28,459 nt of DNA from Anaerolineae bacterium. Lineage in GTDB: Bacteria > Chloroflexota > Anaerolineae > JAAYZQ01. The translations under genes were made by a program, and so were the position numbers. A model generated the notes under the pieces. That model ran no database searches and was not told the DNA's origin. It saw only the letters and a list, made by a program, of their open reading frames with translations. Positions within the stretch are counted from its first letter, which is position 1; every line of letters starts with the position of its first letter. This document shows positions 1 through 7,826 of the stretch, one piece after another. The stretch is taken from contig JAFGIA010000061.1 of the NCBI GenBank assembly GCA_016929795.1, positions 1 through 28,459 on the forward strand. The letters are read 5' to 3'.

Positions 1-3000
1 CCTCTCTACCAACTGCTCAGCGTCCCCTTCATCTTGCTCTTTGGCCGCTCCGAAGACGCGGCGGTGGCGGTCAACTTGCTCTTTACCGCCCTCCTGCTGT
101 GGGCCACCTATGGCACCGGCCGGCTGGCCCGCAATGGCTGGACCGGATTACTGGCTGCTTTTCTGGTGGCAGCCTATCCTCCCCTCCTTCACCTGTCCCG
201 GATGTACCGGCCCCAAGCCGCCCTGCCGGCTTGCGTCGCCGTGAGCCTCTTCCTGCTCTTGCTCCTGCTCAACCGGCGCTCCATCGGCCTTGCCTGGTTG
301 TTCGGTGTCTCCCTGGGGGCGGGCATGTGGATGCACCTCAATTTCTTCTACTTCCTGCCCGTGCCGGCGGCGGGCCTGGGCCTCTACATGCTGCTCTTCC
401 AGGCCCCGCCCCGGCGTCCGCCCAGCCTTAAGGGGACGCCGCGCTGGCTGCTCCGGAAACTCGGCGACCCCTTTGTTCTGTTCGGGTTGCTGCCAGCGGC
501 GCTCATCGCCGCAGGGCTGGCGGCCGCCTGGTACCTGCCCCACAGCCAGGCCATTTTCGAGCTTCAGCGAGAGGTCGAATCCAATTATAGCTTTGCCCGG
601 GGCTTTGGCAGCGTGCCCCACAATTTCTGGTGGTACGTGCTCACGGCGCCCGGCGCCCTGTCCACAGTCCAGGCTTTCTTGCTCGGGTTGGGCCTGATCC
701 TCTGCCTGGGGCTGGGCCTCGCCCGGCGGCGGCTCGCTCCCCTGGTCCTGGTCGTCACCTTTGTCCTTCTCTACCTCTTTTTGGGCCAGAGGGTGGGCGA
801 TCTGGGTTGGCTCCATTTTGCGCCGGCCCTGGCCGTGGCTGCCGCGCTCACGGCGGTGGGGCTCGGCGAATTGCAGGACCTGGGCTTGCCGCGCTGGCCT
901 TCCGCAGGCCGGTGGCTCTCGACAGTTGGGGTCCTGGGGGGTGTCGCCACCGCTGCCTTGACCTTTGCCACCGGCACCTGGGGGTTGCAGCCGTGGAGCC
1001 GCCCCCTTGTCCTGGCCCTCGGTTCTCCACTGGATACCATCACCTGCACCTGGCGCATGCACCTGGCTTTCTGCCCCGACCGTGCTGCGCAGGATGACTG
1101 GCACGTGGACGACATCCTGGAGACCGTCCTCGACGATCCACAATGCCTGGGCAGCCCCTGCCAACTGGCCGTCGTGCCCGCGGACGAGTATTTCAACCCC
1201 ATGACCTTTGACTCCTATCTGGACCGCCTCTATCCTCAATCGCGCGACCAGGTGGTGATCCACAATCCCGGCGGCTGGGCAGGCTGGCCCGGCGATGGAC
1301 AATGGCTCGCCAGCCACTACCTGCTCTTTGTGCCCACCATCCGGCACCCGGGCTATGGCCGAGAGATCCGCGCCGAGATCACGGCGTTCCTGGAATCACC
1401 GCCGCCAGATTTTGCCGAACTATACCGGCCGGTGGCTGCGTTTCCGCTTCCGGAGGGGATGATGGCCACGCTGCTCAAACGCAGCCAGCCCTTGACCATA
1501 GACCGGGCCATCCCGATCTATGAGCAGGCCCACGAGCAGGTCCCTTCCGACGGCGCGTTGTGTGGCAACCTGGGCACCCTCTATCTGCGAGCAGGCGACG
1601 AGTCGCGGGCCGAGGAACGGCTCCTGGAGGCTACCCGGATCGCGATTCGCCCCGGCCCTTATCTCCGGGCCCTGGGAACCCTATACCAGGATCAGGGGCG
1701 GGAGGAGCAGGCCGTTGCGGCCTTTCGCCAGGCCATCAAACAGGAGCCCTTCGAGCCCCGGAGCTATCGCCACCTGGCCGATCTGTTCGAGGCCAGGGGC
1801 GACTGGCAGCCGGCCGCCCTCGTCTACGAACAGGCCATCCGCGACAACCCGCGCCTGGCGTGGCCCCACCTGGACCTGGGCGCTCTTTATGTGCGGGCCG
1901 GACTCCCGGCCGGCGCCAGCGCCGCCTACCAGGCGGCGCTCCGGGTCGATCCCTGGAATGAAACGGCACGTGCCAACCTGGACGACCCCCACTGGAGTCT
2001 GGCTTCCAGCCTGGGCACCCTTCGCGCCTATGCCGGCGACACGCCCCTGGACTGGTGGCAGGACGAGACCTGGGTCAGGCCCTACCCCGATCCGCCGGAC
2101 ACCCTGGTGGGCCGCTCCGTAGTGGAGGCCGGGGGCCAGGTCCGTCCCGACCAGATCTTTTTCCATCCCGCAGGAGCCAGCCAGGCTACCCGTCTATCCT
2201 TCGACGTACGGATGAACCAATACGACGCACTACAGGTCGGCTATAGCCTGGCCGATCAGGTGGCCGGCCTGTCCAATGGCGTGCGCCTCACGCTGCAAGC
2301 CAGCGTGGATGGTGGCGGATCGTATACTACATTGTGGCAAGAGCACGTCACGGGCTCTGCCTGGCAGGTGCACACTCTGCCCCTCGTCGAGTATTGGGGC
2401 CAGGACCTATCATTTCGGCTGGACGTGGACGCCCTGGGCGACGATAGCTATGACTGGTTGCAGACAACCGTGCGCCTCTTTCCCGCTGTGCGGGTTTGGG
2501 ATCTGGCTGCGAACCTGGCCTCGGTGCAGGTGGCGGGCCCGGATGCTGCCCTGGTATGGGATGGCACGGCTGCGTGGCAGGACGGTAACGGGCGTTCCCT
2601 TGTCACCCTCTCGCACTCTCCGGTCCAGGGCGCGGCGCGGCACAACCAGGTTCAATTCCATCCCTTTGGGCAGGGGCAGGACACCGTGTTAACGTGGACT
2701 GTCGAGGACAATCCATATACGGGCTTGAGAACCACCTATGCCATGGCTGACGAGGCCGCGGGACAGTCGGATGGCGTGGATTTGGGCATTTCAGTCAGCA
2801 TCGACGGTGGCAGGACCTTCACGCCCCTCCTCGAAAGCCAGGTGGTGGAAAATACCTGGCAGGCGGCCATGCTGGACCTGGCAGGCACCCTGGGCCAGGA
2901 CCTCGTCGTGCAGTTACGCTCCTCCAGCCGTGGCAGCGACAACTATGACTGGCTGCAAGTCACCGTGGCCTTGATGGTCCCTTCGAGCACATTCGAAGCG

Positions 3001-3012
3001 TCGGTACGGTAG
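1..3012 (+). CDS. GT39-like membrane glycosyltransferase with TPR region and duplicated C-terminal module (5' partial)
   Basis: The reading frame is open from base 1, where it reads PLYQLLSVPF, resembling the 'PPLYxLL' segment of GT-C (GT39/ArnT-like) transferases, so the start lies upstream of the window. About the first 330 visible residues are hydrophobic with many membrane segments. A soluble loop follows, then a TPR region (about nt 1500-1985) of roughly four helical pairs. The tail carries two similar modules of about 110 residues (about nt 2149-2484 and 2644-2976), each opening with FHP and containing 'SxDGGxxxTxLxE' and ending '(D/N)YDWLQxTV'. These are probably extracytoplasmic beta-sandwich domains. 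By analogy to GT39 the enzyme would move a sugar from a polyprenyl-phosphate donor to an acceptor in the envelope, but the usual catalytic Asp loop is outside the window. It converges on the glycoside hydrolase with a 16-nt gap. GT-C assignment is moderately sure; substrate unknown. Confidence 0.7.
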   Translation, partial: PLYQLLSVPFILLFGRSEDAAVAVNLLFTALLLWATYGTGRLARNGWTGLLAAFLVAAYPPLLHLSRMYRPQAALPACVAVSLFLLLLLLNRRSIGLAWLFGVSLGAGMWMHLNFFYFLPVPAAGLGLYMLLFQAPPRRPPSLKGTPRWLLRKLGDPFVLFGLLPAALIAAGLAAAWYLPHSQAIFELQREVESNYSFARGFGSVPHNFWWYVLTAPGALSTVQAFLLGLGLILCLGLGLARRRLAPLVLVVTFVLLYLFLGQRVGDLGWLHFAPALAVAAALTAVGLGELQDLGLPRWPSAGRWLSTVGVLGGVATAALTFATGTWGLQPWSRPLVLALGSPLDTITCTWRMHLAFCPDRAAQDDWHVDDILETVLDDPQCLGSPCQLAVVPADEYFNPMTFDSYLDRLYPQSRDQVVIHNPGGWAGWPGDGQWLASHYLLFVPTIRHPGYGREIRAEITAFLESPPPDFAELYRPVAAFPLPEGMMATLLKRSQPLTIDRAIPIYEQAHEQVPSDGALCGNLGTLYLRAGDESRAEERLLEATRIAIRPGPYLRALGTLYQDQGREEQAVAAFRQAIKQEPFEPRSYRHLADLFEARGDWQPAALVYEQAIRDNPRLAWPHLDLGALYVRAGLPAGASAAYQAALRVDPWNETARANLDDPHWSLASSLGTLRAYAGDTPLDWWQDETWVRPYPDPPDTLVGRSVVEAGGQVRPDQIFFHPAGASQATRLSFDVRMNQYDALQVGYSLADQVAGLSNGVRLTLQASVDGGGSYTTLWQEHVTGSAWQVHTLPLVEYWGQDLSFRLDVDALGDDSYDWLQTTVRLFPAVRVWDLAANLASVQVAGPDAALVWDGTAAWQDGNGRSLVTLSHSPVQGAARHNQVQFHPFGQGQDTVLTWTVEDNPYTGLRTTYAMADEAAGQSDGVDLGISVSIDGGRTFTPLLESQVVENTWQAAMLDLAGTLGQDLVVQLRSSSRGSDNYDWLQVTVALMVPSSTFEASVR

Positions 3013-3028
3013 CCCTCCCTTATCCGTT

Positions 3029-4729
3029 TTATTGCGACAGGAAAAGCGGCTCTGCTGTGTACCGGTACCACTCTCCGGGTGTGTCGGGCGGCGTTGCCGG
3101 CGGCGCCGGCAGCTCGATCTGGATCGACCCATTCTCGGCACCATCCATATCCCCTTCGCCACCGTCGGCCACGTAGGTCACATTTCCGTTTCGATCGACC
3201 CTACGCACCTGGTCGGCGCCGGGCATCGTCAGGTATGCCGGCTGCAGCGCCTCACCCCAGGCCCACGCCACGATCTTGGTCTGGCCGCCGGCATCGGTAA
3301 AAGCGTATGCTTCGACGCCAGGCGCGTCGAGAGTGTGCGAGTAGGTGTAGCCTGCCAGCTCGCCCGTCAGCGTCTGGTAGGTGTAGAAGGCGGGCTTGGG
3401 CGTAAAGTCGCTGTACAACAGCCCTTGATCATTCGGATCGTAAGGCGGCGACACGAGGGCGAACCAGGTGATATTGACCGCACCGGCTGCCAGCGCCCGG
3501 GCGTGTCCCTGGATGACGTAGCGCGCTTGCTGCTCCAGCGTAGAAGGCCGGTCCGGGTATCCGTGCTCGGCCAGCTCGGTCAGCCACACCGGTTTTTCCA
3601 CGGCAAAGCACGTCGCCATTCTATTGCGCAAGTGCTCGATCTTGGCGCTGACGTCGATACCCCACGCCTCATATGGCGCGCCCTCTCCATCCTCCACGTC
3701 GTCGCACGTCGGCGGGGTGCCTCCTGGCACCCACCGCTCCCACTCGAGCGCATAATCAGCAAAATAGTGCACGTTGAGTGCATCGATGTACGCCGCGCCG
3801 CCCGATTCCATCACCACGTCCGGAAAGTAGCGGTAGAACGGGCCGTCGTACTCGGTAAACGCGTCGTACGCGATGCCTCCCATCAGCACCGTCGCGTCAG
3901 GATCCGCCGCCTTGATGGCCGGATACGCTGCCTGCGCCATGGCCGCGTACTTGTAACCCACAAAGCCGCCGCATCCCTGGCCCACCTCGTCAAGATTCGG
4001 ATCCGTGCCATCTGGCTCATTCCGTAGCTCCCACGTGTGAATGTTCCACGGGGGCTCTTTGTACCGCGTTACCAGGTCGGTGACAAACTGCGCAAACTCG
4101 TCCAACCGATCCTGACGGATGGGCGAGCATGACAGCCAGTATGGTTCGTCCGCGGCCCAATCCGGCACGTCGTCGATCGTCGCGATCAGATGTGCGCCGG
4201 TGCTTGTGAGGAGTGCCAGCCTTTCGTCGTGATCGGGACCCCAGTCCCAGTTGTACACAGGCGGCTCGCCTTCCACCGGGGCGGTGGGTTGGATCTCGTC
4301 CCAGCTAATGCGCACGCGCGTCCAGCACGCGCCACTTTGATACAGGGCGTCGATGAGCTCGACAAAGTTCGCTTCATAGACGGCCATCCACTCTGCCTCG
4401 GTAGAATCCAGGGCCTGTTCCTTCAGATCGGGAACAATCTGGTGAATCGCCGCGATCTGGAGAGAGAAGGGGGAATCGGTCGGACAGACGCGCGGGTTGC
4501 GGCGGGCGCGCAAGACCACCGGGAGAACGTGGGTTACCGTGACTGGAGACGATGCTTCAATCTCTGCCGTGGACTGGCCCGACGTGGGGGCATAGAGACT
4601 GCCCGGTTGTGCCGAGTACGGTGTGCGCCCAGAGATATCGGTTTGCGTCGATGCAGGAACGGACGTGGTGAGTGTCGTAGACAGGAGAAGGAACGCGACC
4701 AGACACAGGGCGCACGCCCATCCTTTCAT
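3029..4729 (-). CDS. secreted clan GH-A glycoside hydrolase
   Basis: This 566-residue protein begins with a signal peptide (hydrophobic residues about 5-22, then VPAS), so it is exported. Residues about 85-460 look like a (beta/alpha)8 barrel of clan GH-A: the acid/base motif is WELRNEP with Glu238, and the expected nucleophile is in VWLTELAEHG with Glu385, about 147 residues later. Other barrel features are 'VRISWDEIQP' and 'ITWFALVSPP'. The tail (about 460-566) is beta-rich. Similar enzymes in GH5, GH39 and related families cleave beta-linked polysaccharides; the family and substrate cannot be set by eye. The ATG at 4729 is preceded by GGAGG with 5-6 nt spacing. The gene follows nuoN by 32 nt on the same strand with no visible terminator, so it may be transcribed as the tail of the complex I operon. 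Confidence 0.8.
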   Translation of the reverse strand: MKGWACALCLVAFLLLSTTLTTSVPASTQTDISGRTPYSAQPGSLYAPTSGQSTAEIEASSPVTVTHVLPVVLRARRNPRVCPTDSPFSLQIAAIHQIVPDLKEQALDSTEAEWMAVYEANFVELIDALYQSGACWTRVRISWDEIQPTAPVEGEPPVYNWDWGPDHDERLALLTSTGAHLIATIDDVPDWAADEPYWLSCSPIRQDRLDEFAQFVTDLVTRYKEPPWNIHTWELRNEPDGTDPNLDEVGQGCGGFVGYKYAAMAQAAYPAIKAADPDATVLMGGIAYDAFTEYDGPFYRYFPDVVMESGGAAYIDALNVHYFADYALEWERWVPGGTPPTCDDVEDGEGAPYEAWGIDVSAKIEHLRNRMATCFAVEKPVWLTELAEHGYPDRPSTLEQQARYVIQGHARALAAGAVNITWFALVSPPYDPNDQGLLYSDFTPKPAFYTYQTLTGELAGYTYSHTLDAPGVEAYAFTDAGGQTKIVAWAWGEALQPAYLTMPGADQVRRVDRNGNVTYVADGGEGDMDGAENGSIQIELPAPPATPPDTPGEWYRYTAEPLFLSQ

Positions 4730-4761
4730 CTTGCCTCCACTATGCGCAGTTGGGAGCAGCG

Positions 4762-6222
4762 TCAGGTACCGATTAGCCCTGCTGCAGCCATGCGCGCCAG
4801 TTCAATGATCGCCGGCCAGAACCCCAACACCACCACCGCCACCGCCGCGATCCCCACGCCGGCAGCCAGCGCCGGGCAGAGCCCCTCGGCACGCCCTCCC
4901 TCAGGTGCCTCGCGCATATACATCGCCGCGACCACGCGCAAATAGTAGTAGGCCGAGATGACGCTGTTGATCACGCCCGCAATAGCCAGCCACGCCAGTC
5001 CGGCCTGCACGGCTGCGCCAAACACGTACAGCTTGGCCAAAAAGCCGACCAGTGGGGGCACACCCGCCAGCGACAGCATGAACACCGCCATGGCTGCCGC
5101 GAGCCAGGGCTGGCGCCGGCGCAGCCCCTGCAGGGCATCCATCGTCTCCCCCTTTACGCTGCCCCCTTCGAATCGCGTCGCCGCCACCAGGATGGCGAAT
5201 GCCCCGGCGTTCATGAACGCATAGGCCAGCAGGTAAAAGAGAACGCCGGTCACCCCTGCTTCGTTGCCCGCCGCCACACCGGTCAAGAGATATCCTGCGT
5301 GCGCGATGCTCGAATAGGCCAGCATCCGCTTGACGCTCGTCTGTCGCAGCGCCGCCAGGTTCCCCACCGTCATCGTCAGCACCGCGAGCACGGCCAGCGC
5401 CAGCGGCGCGCCCGCCTCGCCGCCAAAGGCCAGGATCACCACCCGCCCCAGCGCGGCGAACGCCGCCGCCTTGGCGCCGACGCTCATGAACGCCGTGACG
5501 GGCGTCGGGGCGCCCTCGTACACGTCGGGCGTCCACCACTGGAAGGGCACCAGCGCCACCTTAAAGCCCAGGCCGACGAGCATCAACCCGAGACCGACAC
5601 TCAGCAGGGCGGGCACGGTGTCGAGGGCGAGGACGTGGGCGCGCACACCGGCGAGCGACGTCGTGCCTGCCTGGCCGTACACGAGCGCCATGCCGTAGGC
5701 CAAAAAGCCAGTAGCAAAAGCACCGAGCAAAAAGTACTTGAGTGCCGCCTCTGACGAGCGGCGCTCGGCGCGGTTCAGGCCCACCAGGGCATAGAGCGAG
5801 AGCGACAGGATCTCGAGCGCGACAAAAATGGTCATCAGGTTGATAGCCGCGGCCATGAGCATCATGCCTGCAGTGGCGAGGAGGAACAGGGTATAATACT
5901 CGCCCTGTGGCAGGCCCATGCGCTCTGCATAGTCGGCAGAGAAGAGCAAGGCGAGCGCCGCCGCCACCAGGATAGCGAGGCTCACAAACAGGGCATAGCC
6001 GTCGGCCGCCAGCATGTCGTGCAGCGTTGGATCCGTGCCATCCCACACGTAGAATGACACCGCGCCCGCTGCCACCACGCCGGCGAGGGCGACCCACACC
6101 AGCCGCCTCTTCTGTGCGTGCGGCATCAAGAGATCCACGATCATCACCAGCAGGGCCGTCACCAGCACCACCAACTCGGGTGCCACGACCAGCAAGTCAA
6201 ACGTCGGTGCCGCTATCTCCAT
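4762..6222 (-). CDS. nuoN: NADH-quinone oxidoreductase subunit N
   Basis: NuoN is one of three antiporter-like proton-pumping subunits of the complex I membrane arm. The protein is almost wholly hydrophobic (about 14 membrane helices) and shows the conserved helix with Glu (FVALEILSLSLYALVG), followed by the 'SSEAALKYFLLGAF' segment, and the broken-helix region 'FKVALVPFQWWTPDVYEGAP' with its Lys and 'PTPVTAFMS'. A length of 486 aa is normal for the family. I prefer the ATG at 6222 because GGGAG lies 5 nt upstream; an in-frame ATG at 6234 with a weak AGG is the alternative (490 aa). It is the last nuo gene; the spacer to nuoM holds an interspersed repeat. Confidence 0.95.
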   Translation of the reverse strand: MEIAAPTFDLLVVAPELVVLVTALLVMIVDLLMPHAQKRRLVWVALAGVVAAGAVSFYVWDGTDPTLHDMLAADGYALFVSLAILVAAALALLFSADYAERMGLPQGEYYTLFLLATAGMMLMAAAINLMTIFVALEILSLSLYALVGLNRAERRSSEAALKYFLLGAFATGFLAYGMALVYGQAGTTSLAGVRAHVLALDTVPALLSVGLGLMLVGLGFKVALVPFQWWTPDVYEGAPTPVTAFMSVGAKAAAFAALGRVVILAFGGEAGAPLALAVLAVLTMTVGNLAALRQTSVKRMLAYSSIAHAGYLLTGVAAGNEAGVTGVLFYLLAYAFMNAGAFAILVAATRFEGGSVKGETMDALQGLRRRQPWLAAAMAVFMLSLAGVPPLVGFLAKLYVFGAAVQAGLAWLAIAGVINSVISAYYYLRVVAAMYMREAPEGGRAEGLCPALAAGVGIAAVAVVVLGFWPAIIELARMAAAGLIGT

Positions 6223-6241
6223 CCCATCTCCCATAAAGACC

Positions 6242-6271
6242 TGTCATTGCGAGCGAAGCGAAGCAATCCCC
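6242..6271 (+). repeat. interspersed repeat of the TGTCATTGCGAGCGAAGCG type
   Basis: The nuoM-nuoN spacer contains a 30-nt element starting TGTCATTGCGAGCGAAGCG and ending GAAGCAATCCCC, with a short inverted repeat ATTGC (6246-6250)/GCAAT (6263-6267). From memory, near-identical words recur as dispersed elements in genomes of several unrelated phyla, so this is likely a copy of a mobile or structural repeat and not a nuo-specific site. Confidence 0.6.
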
Positions 6272-6277
6272 ACCTTG

Positions 6278-7804
6278 TCACTCGCCACTTTCTATCAGAA
6301 CCACCCGGTTTTCCTCAGCCGCCGCCAGCAGATCGGCGACCGCTGCGTCTGTGGGCCGCAACACCAGCCCCGGCAGAATACCCAGCACGAACATCAGCAC
6401 GACGAGCGGCAGCAGCAGCAGGCCCTCACGCCTGCGCAGGTCGGGCAGCGTGCGGTTCTCCGGGCGGTCGAGTGGTCCGGCAAAAACACGACTGAACAGG
6501 CTGAGCATGTACCACGCCCCCAGGACGATGCCTGTGGCGGCTGCCGCCGCGGCGGCAGGGCTCTGGCGCAAGAGCCCGAGCAGCAGCGTGAACTCGCCAG
6601 GAAAGCCGCTCAGGCCCGGCAGGCCAATCGCTGCCATTATCACCGTCAAAGTCAGCGTGCCGAGCAGTGGCACGCTGTGCCACAGCCCGCCCAAGGTCTC
6701 GATCTGCGTGCCACGGCGCACGGCCAGGAACTCGACGATCAAAAAGAGAGCCGACACGGTGATGCCGTGCGACACCGACTGGAGCAATGCGCCCTGCACG
6801 CCCTGCACGTTCGCGGCCAGCACCCCGGCGACAATGATGCCCACGTGCGCCATGCTCGAATAAGCGATCAGTCGCTTCAGGTCCGACTGCACCAGGGCCA
6901 CGAGCGAGGCGTACACGATCCCGACCACGACGAGCGGCCAGATCCATGGCCGTGCCACCGCCAGCGCATCGGGAAAGAGTGGGATGCAGAAGCGAATCAG
7001 GCCGTAAATTCCCATCTTGGATAGAAGGCCCGCCAGCAGGATCGTCACCGGCGTGGGAGCCTCTACATAGGCCGGCGGCAGCCAGCTATGGAACGGCCAC
7101 ACGGGGGCCTTGACGGCAAAGGCGAGGGCAAAAGCCAGGAAGAGCCAGATCTGAGCGTCGAGGCCGAGCGGCAGTGCCTCCAGGGCCAGCCGATCGAAGG
7201 TCATCTCGCCCGTCTGCTGGAACCCGAGCGCGGCCAGGACCAGGATGGCGACGAGCATCAGCGCGCTGCCGGCCATGGTGTAGAGAAAGAACTTGACCGT
7301 CGCGTACATGCGCCTTTCGCCACCCCACCGGCCGATGAGAAAGTAGGCCGGCACCAGCATCGCCTCCCAGAAAATGAAAAAGAGGACCATGTCGACGGCG
7401 GCAAATACCCCCAGCACGCCCGTCTCGAGCGCCAACAGCCAGAAAAAGTAAGCGCGCACATCTTCAGCGGGCCAGTGCGACACGGAACGCCACGAGGCAA
7501 TGATGGCGACAGGCACCAGGAACGCCGTGAGCAGCAAAAGCCACAGGCTGATGCCGTCGACGCCCACATAGTAGCTGATCCCAAGCGTCTCGACCCACGG
7601 GACGCGATCGACGAACTGCATGCCACCCCGGCCATAATTAAAGAGCGCCCACACCGTCCCCGCGAGCGCCAGCGTAGCCAGTGATACCACCAGCGCCCAT
7701 ACCTGTGCCACCTGCCGTCTGCGTCCCACGGCCAGCGTGATGACCGCGCCGGCGAGCGGCACCAGGATCAGAATCGATAATAATGGAAATCCAAGCCGGT
7801 TCAT
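6278..7804 (-). CDS. nuoM: NADH-quinone oxidoreductase subunit M
   Basis: NuoM is the second antiporter-like proton-pumping subunit of complex I. Diagnostic segments are 'FFIFWEAMLVPAYFLIG' with the key Glu, 'FALAFAVKAPVWPFHSWLP' with the central Lys, 'VEAPTPVTILLAGLLSKMG' and 'GLPGLSGFPGEF'. A length of 508 aa with about 14 membrane helices is typical. The ATG at 7804 is preferred: GGAGG lies 4 nt upstream in the sequence TGTGGAGGCTTG. An upstream in-frame GTG at 7834 would overlap nuoL and has no better site. It starts 22 nt after the nuoL stop and is translated as part of the operon. Confidence 0.96.
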   Translation of the reverse strand: MNRLGFPLLSILILVPLAGAVITLAVGRRRQVAQVWALVVSLATLALAGTVWALFNYGRGGMQFVDRVPWVETLGISYYVGVDGISLWLLLLTAFLVPVAIIASWRSVSHWPAEDVRAYFFWLLALETGVLGVFAAVDMVLFFIFWEAMLVPAYFLIGRWGGERRMYATVKFFLYTMAGSALMLVAILVLAALGFQQTGEMTFDRLALEALPLGLDAQIWLFLAFALAFAVKAPVWPFHSWLPPAYVEAPTPVTILLAGLLSKMGIYGLIRFCIPLFPDALAVARPWIWPLVVVGIVYASLVALVQSDLKRLIAYSSMAHVGIIVAGVLAANVQGVQGALLQSVSHGITVSALFLIVEFLAVRRGTQIETLGGLWHSVPLLGTLTLTVIMAAIGLPGLSGFPGEFTLLLGLLRQSPAAAAAAATGIVLGAWYMLSLFSRVFAGPLDRPENRTLPDLRRREGLLLLPLVVLMFVLGILPGLVLRPTDAAVADLLAAAEENRVVLIESGE

Positions 7805-7826
7805 CAAGCCTCCACAGGCCCCCACC

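Noticed and set aside
148..1347. 399-codon minus-strand open frame opposite the glycosyltransferase
   Set aside because: Composition (Gly, Gln, Pro, Glu-rich without hydrophobic pattern) is that of an antisense shadow; the plus strand shows membrane helices and TPRs.
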